A stretch of 34,951 bases of DNA from an uncultured Mycoplasmatota bacterium (GTDB lineage Bacteria; Bacillota_I; Bacilli_A; RF39; UBA660). Shown here in pieces: positions 22,989 through 32,199 of the stretch (its first letter is position 1; each line of letters opens with the position of its first letter). A program made the position numbers and the translations under genes. Below the pieces are notes generated by a model. It saw only the letters and a list, made by a program, of their open reading frames with translations, did no database searches and had not been told where the DNA came from. The stretch is from assembly GCA_937944975.1 (NCBI GenBank), contig CALEBF010000009.1, positions 1 through 34,951 on the forward strand. Reading direction: 5' to 3'.

Positions 22989-24439
22989 TCTTTGAAATGT
23001 GTATAACAGGCCTTTCCAGTTTGTTCATATAAAAACGCCTCAAAACGTAATAAAATATTTTTTATTTCTTCTTCTTCTTTGGTTAAAATATCTTTTTGTA
23101 ACAATTTTTTCAATTGTTTTAATGCGCGATATTTCCACTCGGACATGCTCTTTCCACTAGCAAACGATTCATCAAAGCGCCTTGTAATATCTTTATTTCG
23201 TTGTAAGTAAGCTACTTCGTAAATCGAAATTTGTTTTTTCCACTGTGATACCTTAGAAAAGTGACTATCTAAAATATCCGAAGCAGCTTGGAACAATTCT
23301 TTCTTTTCTTTTTGTTTCTGAGACAAGGGTTCAGAAGTTTCAAATCGTTGTTGTTCTCCATAAAACCAATTTCCCATATGCGTTCCATCTTGAAAACGAT
23401 GCGGATCTTTTTTCGTAATTTTTTTATTTCCTTCTAAGCATGCATTCATGTATTCGTTTAGTTTTCTTCCATATGCAGTATTCCAAGAATTTTTTCGCAG
23501 ATTGTAAAGATCATTTTCTAAAGTTGCAAACAAATAAAGACGTTCCAGTTCTTCCTCGTTTAAAACACGATCTTCTACCAACCATTTTTGAAAAGTTCTT
23601 CTCTGTTCGCGAATCCATTCATACATGCTTGTACCATCATCGAAAGTTAATGTAGAAGCATGGCTAGGAAATTCATAAGTATACTGAATCACGTAGTGTA
23701 ACTCATCGATCTTTTTCTTATATCTTGCCTGTTTTGAAAAGCCAGTTTCTATCCATTTTTCCAATTTTTGAAATAATTGGTACTGCTTCTTTTCCTCTTC
23801 TGACAATGCATTCAAATCTTTTTCCCAACGTTTCATTTTCGCTTTCTGATCATCATACCATTTATCCATACGTGTATGATCGTTAAAGTATGCCGGATGT
23901 CGGCGTGTTGGAGTAGATTGATTTTCTTCTGTAAATTTCATAAACTCCTCTATCTTCGATTGAAATCGAACTAAAGGAGAATAAGAATATAATAAATTAT
24001 CGAGTTCAGCAAACATCTGTACCTCTATCATCTCTTGCGATGAAAGTTTTTTCTCTTGTGCTCTCCACTTTTTCATCTTATCACTCATCGTCTGATACCA
24101 ATACCCTTTATCGACTCCATCTTGAAATAAAGATCCAGACTGCAAAGCAATATTACGATTTAAACGCTTTACTTCACTCGCGTATTCTTGAATTCTCCCT
24201 CTTAATTTTGCCTGCTTTCCATAAGTCGATTCCACTCTATCTACAAAATGTCTTACCTCTTCTTGTTCTTCTTGTTTTGCCTGCAGGGATTTCTTCTTTA
24301 AAAATTGAAGAATATGAGAATACCAAAAATAAACATTCCCTCCGTCGGAAAAATATAAATTATCTTTTGGCGTTGGTATATGACCGATCGATCGTGTAAT
24401 CGTTTCGAATTCTATCATCTTTTCTTTTCTCGTTAACAT
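22976..24439 (-). CDS. Protein of six tandem helicase-associated-like repeats
   Basis: A 487-residue, helical, Lys/Glu/Trp-rich protein made almost entirely of about six repeats of 75-80 residues (roughly 1-73, 76-153, 156-234, 237-314, 320-394, 398-472). Each has an anchor of the form F-x-D/S-G-x-x-x-x-x-W: 30-39 FSDGGNVYFW, 105-114, 185-194, 266-275, 349-358 FQDGTHMGNW and 426-435. A 'LS/T-x-E-E' turn and a Leu/Phe helix follow. This resembles the helicase-associated (HA, PF03457) domain, which normally occurs in arrays at the C-terminus of DEAD/SNF2 helicases; no helicase domain is present here. Nucleic-acid binding is inferred only. GGGGGAGGT is the RBS. Confidence 0.72.
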   Translation of the reverse strand: MLTRKEKMIEFETITRSIGHIPTPKDNLYFSDGGNVYFWYSHILQFLKKKSLQAKQEEQEEVRHFVDRVESTYGKQAKLRGRIQEYASEVKRLNRNIALQSGSLFQDGVDKGYWYQTMSDKMKKWRAQEKKLSSQEMIEVQMFAELDNLLYSYSPLVRFQSKIEEFMKFTEENQSTPTRRHPAYFNDHTRMDKWYDDQKAKMKRWEKDLNALSEEEKKQYQLFQKLEKWIETGFSKQARYKKKIDELHYVIQYTYEFPSHASTLTFDDGTSMYEWIREQRRTFQKWLVEDRVLNEEELERLYLFATLENDLYNLRKNSWNTAYGRKLNEYMNACLEGNKKITKKDPHRFQDGTHMGNWFYGEQQRFETSEPLSQKQKEKKELFQAASDILDSHFSKVSQWKKQISIYEVAYLQRNKDITRRFDESFASGKSMSEWKYRALKQLKKLLQKDILTKEEEEIKNILLRFEAFLYEQTGKACYTHFKEKIK

Positions 24440-24481
24440 CCGACCTCCCCCTTTTGTCGAGTTGTTATTATATCACATAAG

Positions 24482-24503
24482 AAAAAAAAGGCAACTCGCC
24501 TTT
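24482..24503 (-). terminator. Terminator of tex
   Basis: Minus-strand AAAGGC/GCCTTT, 5-base loop, followed by a T run. It overlaps the tex stop. Confidence 0.8.
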
Positions 24504-26652
24504 ATTTTGGTTCGATCAAAGATAGTGCAACTTTCTTTTTATCTAGAAAAATATCTTCTACATAACAATCGACGATATCTCCTACGCTGACGACCTCCAT
24601 TGGATGTTTAATATAATGATCCGTCAATTTTGAAATGTGCGCTAGTCCATCGTTTTTCAGTCCGATATCGATAAATACACCAAAGTCTACGACATTTCGC
24701 ACCGTTCCTTGTAATTTCATTCCCTTTTTCAAATCCTCTAAATGAAGTACATCGCTTTTTAATAGAGGTTGTGGCATATCATCACGAGGATCTCTATTTG
24801 GCTTTAACAGTGTATCGATAATGTCTTTTAATGTATATTCATCTGTATGAAGTTCTTCCTTCATGCGAATTTGATCTACTTTCGATAATTTATCATTCCA
24901 CTCTTCTGTTCCTAGTTGTGATAGAGATAAATCTAATGCCTTCAAGAGCGCTAAAGTTAAATCGTAACTTTCTGGGTGAATTCCAGTACGATCTAGTACA
25001 TTTTCAGCATCTGGAATACGTAAAAATCCGATTGCCTGTTCATAAACTTGATCACTTAAAATCTTTTTCTTTTTTAATTCTTCTCTAGAAGTGAATTTAC
25101 CATGGAGATCGCGATACGATAAAATTTTATCGATGTTGCGCTTCGTAATTCCTGCAACGTACTTTAATAGAGAAGCACTTGCCGTATTTACGTTTACTCC
25201 AACAAGATTGACAGCCTTCGTCACGACAAAGTCGAGGGATTCCGATAATTGTTTTGAAGGAACATCATGTTGATAAAGTCCTACTCCGATGCTTTCCGGA
25301 TCTATCTTTACAAGTTCTGAAAGAGGATCTTGTAATCTTCTACCTATACTGATCGCACTTCTCTCTTCGACGTGTAAATCTGGAAACTCTGAGATTGCTA
25401 ACTTACTCGCAGAGTATACAGAGGCACCTGCTTCATTTACGATGATATATTGGACAGGTCTTTTCGCATCTTTGATCGTATCTGCTACAAATGTTGCACT
25501 TTCTCTTGATGCGGTTCCGTTTCCAATCGCAATAATATCAACTTTATACTGGTCGATCAAATCAAGTAAAATCTTTTTCGCTTCTGCTACCTTGTTGTGC
25601 GGTTCGTGAGGATAAATGACTTTAATTGTCTCCATTCTTCCAGTCTCATCCATAACCGCAAGTTTACATCCCGTTCTATAAGCAGGATCAAACCCCAATA
25701 CTACTTTATCCTTCATCGGTGGTTGTAATAATAATTTTTCTAAGTTATTTCCGAAATTATCAATCGCAACCTCGTTTGCCTTTTCCGTAAGTTCACTGCG
25801 GATTTCTCTTTCAATGCTTGGAGCGATCAGACGTTTATAGCTGTCTTTTATTGCATCTAATACAAGAGGTGTAACAAAAGAGGATTCATTTTTTATCACT
25901 TTCTCTTTTAAATAAGATTCAATGTATGCTGTATCGACGTCGATAGAAACATTTAATACTTTTTCTTTCTCGCCACGATTCAATGCGAGGACCCTATAAG
26001 ATTTTAATTGACGTACCGGCTCTTGAAATTCATAGTACATCTCATATACTTTATCTTCATCCTCTGCATTCTTTTTCTTTGTGGATTTTAATATACCCTT
26101 CTGATAGGTTGTTTTACGAATCCATTTTCGGTAAAACGCATTGTCACTGATCCACTCTGCGATAATATAACTTGCTCCCTGTAAAGCATCCTCTACCGTT
26201 TTTACTTTATCGCATACAAACTTACTAGCCAATGACTCTAATGAGCCTTGTGTTGGAAAACTCATACACATTTTAGCGAGAGGTTCTAATCCTTGTGCGA
26301 TTGCTTCTGTTGCCTTTGTCTTTTTCTTCTCTTTGAACGGACGATATAAATCTTCTACTTCTACTAACTTTGTTGCCTTCATGATCTCTTTTTTCAAATC
26401 ATCCGTCAACATTCCCTTTTCATCGATCAAGCGAACGACATCTTCTTTTCTTTTCAATAAATTCACTTGATATTCGTAAACCTCATAAATTTGACGAATC
26501 TGTTCCTCATCTAAATTTCCAGTCGCTTCTTTTCTATAACGAGCAATAAAGGGGATTGTGTTCCCCTCTTCTAATAGCTTTAGCGTCGCTTCTACTTGTT
26601 TTATTTTAATATTTAAATCTGCACTAATTTCTGTTATTATTTCTTGGTTCAT
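24502..26652 (-). CDS. tex: Tex/YhgF-type RNA-binding transcription accessory protein
   Basis: A 716-residue protein with the full Tex architecture. It has an N-terminal helical region with 'NTIPFIARYRKEATGNLDEE' (about 31-50), a YqgF/RNase H-like domain around 'VLGFDPAYRTGCKLAVMD' (about 320), a helix-hairpin-helix ('LLKYVAGITKRNIDKILSYR', about 500) and a C-terminal S1 domain ('LKKGMKLQGTVRNVVDFGVF' onward, to the end). Tex is a conserved cytoplasmic nucleic-acid-binding protein affecting transcription and ribosome-associated RNA; its exact role is unsettled. GAGGG is the RBS. It follows a thioredoxin-fold membrane protein by 18 bases. Confidence 0.97.
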   Translation of the reverse strand: MNQEIITEISADLNIKIKQVEATLKLLEEGNTIPFIARYRKEATGNLDEEQIRQIYEVYEYQVNLLKRKEDVVRLIDEKGMLTDDLKKEIMKATKLVEVEDLYRPFKEKKKTKATEAIAQGLEPLAKMCMSFPTQGSLESLASKFVCDKVKTVEDALQGASYIIAEWISDNAFYRKWIRKTTYQKGILKSTKKKNAEDEDKVYEMYYEFQEPVRQLKSYRVLALNRGEKEKVLNVSIDVDTAYIESYLKEKVIKNESSFVTPLVLDAIKDSYKRLIAPSIEREIRSELTEKANEVAIDNFGNNLEKLLLQPPMKDKVVLGFDPAYRTGCKLAVMDETGRMETIKVIYPHEPHNKVAEAKKILLDLIDQYKVDIIAIGNGTASRESATFVADTIKDAKRPVQYIIVNEAGASVYSASKLAISEFPDLHVEERSAISIGRRLQDPLSELVKIDPESIGVGLYQHDVPSKQLSESLDFVVTKAVNLVGVNVNTASASLLKYVAGITKRNIDKILSYRDLHGKFTSREELKKKKILSDQVYEQAIGFLRIPDAENVLDRTGIHPESYDLTLALLKALDLSLSQLGTEEWNDKLSKVDQIRMKEELHTDEYTLKDIIDTLLKPNRDPRDDMPQPLLKSDVLHLEDLKKGMKLQGTVRNVVDFGVFIDIGLKNDGLAHISKLTDHYIKHPMEVVSVGDIVDCYVEDIFLDKKKVALSLIEPK

Positions 26653-26670
26653 AATTCCCTCTTATCTGTC

Positions 26671-27165
26671 TTAATCTAATTTGTTTTTCTCGATAAATTT
26701 CTTCAATGTATCTCTATCTGTATATCCTTGAATCGTATCGACAACTTTTTTATCTTCGATAACCATAACCATTGGAATCATATAAGATTCCTTTGTTGCA
26801 TCAGAAAGCCCCATAAACTCAGTTTCTTTTCCCGCTGTAATAATTTTCGTCATATCTAAATAGTATGCTTGTACACCAGTATCTTTCAGTACCGCATTGA
26901 TAATTGGTAAAAATTCTCTCGAATTATCGTCATCCCCTGCAATATACACTAACTTTTTATCGGATGCCTTCTCGTAATATCCTTTATAATCTTTGTATTC
27001 GATCTCAATTAGTCCCCCTTGTGCATTATGAAGTGCCACATAAAGAACACCGACCAAACACACGATAAGTCCAATAATTAAAATACTGAACTTCTTCACT
27101 CCAAAGTTCTGAATTTTCTGTTTCGTCGTCAATTTTTCCTTTTGCGTATTACCTTTCTTATCCAT
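26671..27165 (-). CDS. Membrane-anchored thioredoxin-fold protein without CxxC
   Basis: A 164-residue protein. It has a Lys-rich cytoplasmic N-terminus, one membrane segment (about 26-46) and an outside domain of about 110 residues. The pattern 'KKLVYIAGDDDNSREFLPII' then 'AYYLDMTKI', 'SYMIPMVMVIEDKKVVDTIQ' and 'KKFIEKNKL' follows the strand-helix order of a thioredoxin fold with a Pro near the cis-Pro position. Where redox proteins have CxxC there is D-D-D-N-S, so no thiol chemistry is expected. It may be a binding or chaperone-like relative of PedC/BrcD-type proteins; this is tentative. It is upstream of tex, probably in one transcript. GGGGAGG is the RBS. Confidence 0.65.
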   Translation of the reverse strand: MDKKGNTQKEKLTTKQKIQNFGVKKFSILIIGLIVCLVGVLYVALHNAQGGLIEIEYKDYKGYYEKASDKKLVYIAGDDDNSREFLPIINAVLKDTGVQAYYLDMTKIITAGKETEFMGLSDATKESYMIPMVMVIEDKKVVDTIQGYTDRDTLKKFIEKNKLD

Positions 27166-27238
27166 TTTTTTCCTCCCCTTATCTTATATAGAATATTATA
27201 ACACACTTTTTAAGAATGTTGCAATCATTCCAAATCAT

Positions 27239-27266
27239 AAAAAAAGAAGAAATATTATTCTTCTTT
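27239..27266 (-). terminator. Terminator of parC
   Basis: Minus-strand AAAGAAG/CTTCTTT with a 10-base loop, then four T; it overlaps the last codons. Confidence 0.75.
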
Positions 27267-29780
27267 TGTATGAAAGTCATCCAAGAAATCATCGATCGTC
27301 ATCATTCTCTCATCAATTTCTTTTAAAGAAACTTCTTTTACGGGAACATCAACCTTTGTATCTTGCTCTAGCGAATCTTGATCGACATAGCGAGAGACTT
27401 CAAAAATATGGTCGATTGTATCTTTTGTAAATGTCGTTCCTGTCGAATAACGATCGGCGATCGGAAACTCTGTAATTTTATGTGTTTGACATTCGTTTTT
27501 TACAATCATTCCTAACTCATCTTTCGTCGTGATCATGAATGTATTTCGAATATAGTATGGATTTGTTTTCACGTCGCGGACGATCTGAATACCCCTTCGT
27601 GCACGTGTCGTCTTATCAAATTCAGATAATTTAATGCGTTTTGCTGTATTCTTTTCTGTAAATACTGTTAAATATTCTATACTTCCATCGAATAGATGTG
27701 CTCCTACGATTTCATCATTTTTTAATGTCATTGCTTTGACTCCACCAGCTTTGACTCCTGTAATTGGAACTTCATCGATTCCGTACCATAACGCATATCC
27801 AAGCTTCGTTGTCAAGAAGATCTCTGAATGACTTGAATTACTTACAGCGACAAGTTCATCCTCTGCTTTTAACTTCATACAAGTCATCGGTTTGGAATAA
27901 CGTTGCACTTCAAAATCTTTTAATTCACTTCGTTTAATCATTCCATGTTTAGAAACTGTCGTGATGACCTGTGGCGCTTTAAAGTCATAAACAGGAATGC
28001 TTGCAATAATCGTTTCTTCTGAAGATAATTTAATGACATTACTTATATGTTTTCCAAGCTCTTTCCATTTTAAATCAGGAATTTCATGAACCGGAACGAA
28101 TAAATAATTTCCTAAATTTGTAAACAACAAGATCGTATTTAAGGTATTCATCTGGTATTTTCCAATGACATAGTCACCATCTTTTAGTGTCGTCTCTCCT
28201 TCTGCCATTGCATAACTGCGCTTTGGAACTCGTTTCACGTATCCATCGTGAGTTACTACTACTACGACATCTTCTTTTGGAATCATCTCTTTGGTATCGA
28301 GTTTGATTTCTGTAATTTCCTCTTTGATCACTGTCTTACGGGGAGTCGCATATTCTTTTTTGATTTTTCTAAGTTCCTCTTTCATAACGCTTTTCAATTT
28401 TTCAGGATCTCCTAAAATTGCCTCTAACCCTTTAATAATGAGTAACAACTTTTGTTGTTCTTCTAAAAGTGCTGTTACATCGGTATTCGTTAGTTTATAA
28501 AGTTGTAACATTACGATTGCTTCTGCTTGTTCCTCTGTGAAAGCATATTCGATCACTAAATTATTTTTCGCATCTGCTTTATTTTTGCTTTTTCGAATTG
28601 TCGCAACGACTTCGTCCAAAATAGAAATTGCCTTGACAAGTCCTTCTACAATATGAACTCTTTTTTTTGCCACACTCAAATCAAACTGAGTTCTTTTGGT
28701 GATGACTTCTTTTTGATGCTTGATATAAGCATCTAAGATCGGAATGATACCAAGCGTCATCGGGCGACGATTGACAATCGATACCATATTATAATTATAA
28801 GAAATTTGAAGTTCTGTATTTTTTAATAAGTAATTGACGACAAATTCACGACTTGCATCTTTTTTTAGATCGATCACGATGCGTAGTCCATCTCTGTCAG
28901 TCTCATCTCTCACTTCGCTAATTCCCTCGATCTTTTTATCGATTTTTAAATCTTCGATCTTTTTTACTAAATTCGCTTTGTTCACATCAAATGGAATTTC
29001 TGTAATGACGATCTGTTCTTTTGATTTGTTTTTTACAAAATCAATTTTTGAGCGAATCATCACACGTCCACGTCCCGTTTCAAATGCAGAACGGATTCCA
29101 TCGATTCCTTCGACGATTCCCCCTGTTGGGAAATCTGGCCCTTGTACAATCTTCATAATTGTATCAAGTGTACAATTTGGACTGTCAATCCTTTTAATCG
29201 TCGCATCGATCACTTCTCCTAAGTTATGCGGTGGAATATTCGTCGCATATCCCGCACTAATTCCGGTAGATCCGTTCACGAGTAAATTTGGATACTTTGC
29301 AGGAAGCACAGTCGGTTCCAAAAGAGAGTCGTCATAGTTTGGAGCCCACGTAACAGTTTCTTTTTCTATATCTTTTAATAACTCATTACTAATTTTAGAA
29401 AGACGTGCTTCCGTATAACGCATCGCAGCAGCGCCATCTCCATCCATCGATCCATTATTTCCATGCATATCGATCAAAATAGCATTCTGCTTCCACCACT
29501 GACTCATACGAACCATTGCTTCATAAATACTAGAATCCCCGTGTGGATGATAAAATCCCATGACGTTTCCAACGGTTTTCGCACATTTACGATATGGTTT
29601 ATCTACAGTGTTGTGATCCTTATACATCGCATATAAAATTCTTCTTTGTACTGGTTTTAATCCATCCCTTACATCTGGAATCGCACGATCTTGAATGATC
29701 GTCTTAGAATATCTTCCAAATCGCTCTCCCATGATCTCTTCTAAGGAATATTCGTATATCTTCTTGATTACTTCTTGCAT
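27255..29780 (-). CDS. parC: DNA topoisomerase IV subunit A
   Basis: An 841-residue subunit that cuts and rejoins DNA, working with ParE to decatenate daughter chromosomes. The catalytic tyrosine is Y122 in 'AAMRYTEARL'. The quinolone-determining segment 'HPHGDSSIYEAMV' has S83 and E87, the residues equivalent to Escherichia coli S80 and E84, so the unmutated form is present. 'NLLVNGSTGISAGYATNIPP' is also typical. The C-terminal beta-pinwheel region lacks a clear GyrA box (QRRGGKG), fitting ParC rather than GyrA. AGGTGAT is the RBS and TTGATA-17-TATAAT the promoter. It is separated from parE by a plus-strand lysozyme-like gene. Confidence 0.96.
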   Translation of the reverse strand: MQEVIKKIYEYSLEEIMGERFGRYSKTIIQDRAIPDVRDGLKPVQRRILYAMYKDHNTVDKPYRKCAKTVGNVMGFYHPHGDSSIYEAMVRMSQWWKQNAILIDMHGNNGSMDGDGAAAMRYTEARLSKISNELLKDIEKETVTWAPNYDDSLLEPTVLPAKYPNLLVNGSTGISAGYATNIPPHNLGEVIDATIKRIDSPNCTLDTIMKIVQGPDFPTGGIVEGIDGIRSAFETGRGRVMIRSKIDFVKNKSKEQIVITEIPFDVNKANLVKKIEDLKIDKKIEGISEVRDETDRDGLRIVIDLKKDASREFVVNYLLKNTELQISYNYNMVSIVNRRPMTLGIIPILDAYIKHQKEVITKRTQFDLSVAKKRVHIVEGLVKAISILDEVVATIRKSKNKADAKNNLVIEYAFTEEQAEAIVMLQLYKLTNTDVTALLEEQQKLLLIIKGLEAILGDPEKLKSVMKEELRKIKKEYATPRKTVIKEEITEIKLDTKEMIPKEDVVVVVTHDGYVKRVPKRSYAMAEGETTLKDGDYVIGKYQMNTLNTILLFTNLGNYLFVPVHEIPDLKWKELGKHISNVIKLSSEETIIASIPVYDFKAPQVITTVSKHGMIKRSELKDFEVQRYSKPMTCMKLKAEDELVAVSNSSHSEIFLTTKLGYALWYGIDEVPITGVKAGGVKAMTLKNDEIVGAHLFDGSIEYLTVFTEKNTAKRIKLSEFDKTTRARRGIQIVRDVKTNPYYIRNTFMITTKDELGMIVKNECQTHKITEFPIADRYSTGTTFTKDTIDHIFEVSRYVDQDSLEQDTKVDVPVKEVSLKEIDERMMTIDDFLDDFHTKEE

Positions 29781-29795
29781 GTTATCACCTCATTC

Positions 29796-29824
29796 ATTAT
29801 AACAAAAAAAGATCATTTTATCAA
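29796..29824 (-). promoter_or_regulatory. Promoter of parC
   Basis: Minus-strand TTGATA (29819-29824), 17-base spacer, TATAAT (29796-29801). Confidence 0.78.
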
Positions 29825-29859
29825 AGTTTCCCACGAAATTCTCTCTTGTTTTCCATAAG

Positions 29860-29888
29860 TTGCATTTTTACATAAACTTATATATAAT
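29860..29888 (+). promoter_or_regulatory. Promoter of the GH25-like gene
   Basis: TTGCAT (29860-29865), 17-base spacer, TATAAT (29883-29888). It argues against translation starting at the TTG at 29860. Confidence 0.6.
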
Positions 29889-29913
29889 AAGGAACACAAA
29901 GGATTTGATAGAT

Positions 29914-31374
29914 ATGAAAAATTTTAAATTACACGGAAAGAAGAAGATTTTTGCAAAAATCGTTTTAGTCGGAGGACTAACTTTTGGATCTGGTATTGCC
30001 TACATGACCGGAAAGCACGCTCTCGACGATAAAGAAGATGCCCTTGCATATCATGGCGACCACTCTTTATTCGAACGCGTTTTCGATCGTTTCTCACCTC
30101 CACATAGTTTTAGTATGATTGGAATGGACGACTGGAATCGAGATTTTAATATTTGGTATCATGATTTATTTGAAATACCATACGGGTTAGATCTTAATTT
30201 AGATGTTACAGAAATCGACCAAGCAGAAGAGGAATATCAAAAAATACAAGAAATCATCGAACATCACGATGTTACCTACCCTATCGTCGTCGATGTCGAT
30301 CCTCTATTTCAAAACAAAAATTTAAGTACGGAACAAATTCACAATATTTTAGAAACTCTGGTGAATGAAGCAAAAAAGGACAACTTATATTTTGGTTTTA
30401 AAGGAAAAGACTATCATTTAAGTCAATTGCAAGACTTTCATCCCGACTTATTGCGTTATGTAGAGTTTTCTGGCGAAAGCTATTATCGTGGAAATTACGA
30501 CATGATGGAAACCAAAGAAGGATTTGTATATTCTAATTACCCATATGATCACATCATAAAAAAAGAAGGACTCAATCAAGTGAGTGCAGAAGACGATTAC
30601 ATTCATTCCAATGTCATTATGAAAGGAATCGACGTTTCATCATTTCAAAAAGAAATTGATTTTGATCAGTTAAATGTCGATTTTATGATTATTCGATATG
30701 GAGATTTTGCCAAACAAGAAAACGGTTCATACTATTATGATACTTATTTTGAATACAATACAAAAGAATGTGAGAAGAGAGATATTCCATATGGTATCTA
30801 TGCCGTCAGTCGTGCAAATGATGAAGAAAGTGCGCAGAAAGAAGCAAAGACTATTTTAAATGCCATCGAAACAAATAACCTTTCTCCAGAATATCCAATT
30901 TATCTAGATATCGAGCCTGATCAGGCAGAACATTTATTAAGTCTTTCTTCCGAAGATGCAACGAAGATCATCAAAGCATGGCTACAAGAAATCTCTAAAT
31001 CAGGATTGACTCCAGCAGTATATGCAAATACAAATGATTATCAAAAACTAAATGAGCATACAAATCAATTGCTTTCTTATTACGATAATTGGATCGCTGA
31101 TTATGGAACGAACGAAGAGCGAAATTATAATGCCATTCACAAAGTAGATTCTCCTTTAGAAAATGTCAATATTCATCAATGTACTTCAAAGGGAATTGTG
31201 GATGGAATCGAAGGGCATGTCGATGTGAATTTAGCTTATACATCGTATGAAAAAAAACAAATTCCAACTAAGTTAATCATTGCAGGTTCAATCGGCATTG
31301 TAAGTGCGTTCCTACTTTTAAAAGTATATCGAAATAAAAAGAAGTATGTAAAAAGCAGAAGTATTAACGAATAA
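29914..31374 (+). CDS. Membrane-anchored GH25 (lysozyme-like) protein with a degenerate second copy
   Basis: A 486-residue protein. It has an N-terminal membrane segment (about 12-32), a degenerate GH25-like unit (about 67-197), an intact GH25 muramidase domain (about 237-444), a C-terminal membrane segment (452-471) and a basic tail. The intact domain shows 'KGIDVSSFQKEIDF', 'IPYGIYAVSRA', the catalytic D-x-E in 'YPIYLDIEPD' (332-335 DIEP) and 'DVNLAY'. The N-terminal unit repeats the order 'IPYGLDLNL...YPIVVDVDP...LSTEQIHNILETLVNEAKKDNL' but has DVD in place of DIE, so it should lack activity. GH25 enzymes cut the MurNAc-GlcNAc bond. The ATG at 29914 is chosen for AAAGGA upstream and because the promoter lies at 29860-29888. 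Confidence 0.85.
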   Translation: MKNFKLHGKKKIFAKIVLVGGLTFGSGIAYMTGKHALDDKEDALAYHGDHSLFERVFDRFSPPHSFSMIGMDDWNRDFNIWYHDLFEIPYGLDLNLDVTEIDQAEEEYQKIQEIIEHHDVTYPIVVDVDPLFQNKNLSTEQIHNILETLVNEAKKDNLYFGFKGKDYHLSQLQDFHPDLLRYVEFSGESYYRGNYDMMETKEGFVYSNYPYDHIIKKEGLNQVSAEDDYIHSNVIMKGIDVSSFQKEIDFDQLNVDFMIIRYGDFAKQENGSYYYDTYFEYNTKECEKRDIPYGIYAVSRANDEESAQKEAKTILNAIETNNLSPEYPIYLDIEPDQAEHLLSLSSEDATKIIKAWLQEISKSGLTPAVYANTNDYQKLNEHTNQLLSYYDNWIADYGTNEERNYNAIHKVDSPLENVNIHQCTSKGIVDGIEGHVDVNLAYTSYEKKQIPTKLIIAGSIGIVSAFLLLKVYRNKKKYVKSRSINE

Positions 31375-31390
31375 TCTTCTGCTTTTTTTG
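31351..31390. terminator. Bidirectional terminator between convergent genes
   Basis: Eleven-base perfect inverted repeat AAAAGCAGAAG/CTTCTGCTTTT (31351-31361 with 31376-31386), with T runs on both strands. The two coding regions overlap by 11 bases inside it. Confidence 0.88.
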
Positions 31391-32188
31391 TTTCCAATGT
31401 TCTCTCATCAGTTGATGCGCTAAACTAGGTGTTAAAATCGGATATAACTTTTCTTCTTGAAACGTAGTATAAAATGGTGCGATATCTGTCAAGTCCGAAA
31501 CAGAATATTCCCCTTTTAAACTAAGCATATCAGGATGTGTTAAATAGTTGTTATATCCAAGCATAATCGCAGGATATACAACGACAGGTTCTCCTGTTTT
31601 CACACAATGCGCACAATATAAATCTTTCGTTTCTAGATAGCAATCATTCTCGACAATATTACGAAGCGTCCAAACGTCTTCTTCGATCAAGCGCCCTACG
31701 ACCTCTGTCGATAATAGTTCTTCTTCTTCCATTTTTGTATCGCTTTCCTCTAATTCGTAACAAAGCAAATCGAAGCCATCATCCTTCATGTAATGACAAG
31801 GATCCGTCGTAAGTCCCCACTTCTTTTTTTCATCCCGATGGATATCATATAATGTCTCCAAAATGATATTTTGCGAAACTAATCGGTCCTTCATGTCCAA
31901 AAAGTCTTCTGACAATAATACGATATAACCATCTGCGCATTCTCTCCGATTTGGATTATTCTGAAGCGTCTCATATGTATCAAAAACCTCTCCTGTTACT
32001 ACATCCATGTATACCGGCTCTTGCCCATTGATAGGAACTTCGAGTACTAAAGCAACCTTTCTTTTTAATCTCGTCGGTAAAAACTTCCCCTTTTTTACTC
32101 TATGACTTTTTTCGATGACGGCAACTTTTAATTCTTTTGTAATAAAGTTAACTTTGTCGTCATATTCCAAGGAAGGATAATATCTCAT
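31364..32188 (-). CDS. Protein of unknown function
   Basis: I do not recognise this 274-residue protein. It appears soluble and cytoplasmic: acidic, no signal peptide or membrane segment. A Lys/Arg-rich patch (about 27-44) is followed by 'VALVLEVPINGQEPVYMDVV'. 'YCAHC' (CxxC, about residues 190-194) could bind zinc or be redox-active, but there is no second CxxC. It starts 11 bases after parE with AGGTGAG as RBS straddling the parE stop, so it is very likely co-transcribed with parE. It ends in a hairpin that overlaps the convergent lysozyme-like gene. Confidence 0.7.
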   Translation of the reverse strand: MRYYPSLEYDDKVNFITKELKVAVIEKSHRVKKGKFLPTRLKRKVALVLEVPINGQEPVYMDVVTGEVFDTYETLQNNPNRRECADGYIVLLSEDFLDMKDRLVSQNIILETLYDIHRDEKKKWGLTTDPCHYMKDDGFDLLCYELEESDTKMEEEELLSTEVVGRLIEEDVWTLRNIVENDCYLETKDLYCAHCVKTGEPVVVYPAIMLGYNNYLTHPDMLSLKGEYSVSDLTDIAPFYTTFQEEKLYPILTPSLAHQLMREHWKQKKQKIIR

Positions 32189-32199
32189 AACTCACCTAC

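Noticed and set aside
22976..24439. A phage or helicase operon around the HA-repeat protein
   Set aside because: Its neighbours are tex and an M23 peptidase; no helicase, integrase or phage structural gene is seen.
28834..29337. Plus-strand frame of 167 codons inside parC
   Set aside because: Antisense shadow of a highly conserved topoisomerase region, low-complexity Ser/Phe/Ile composition.
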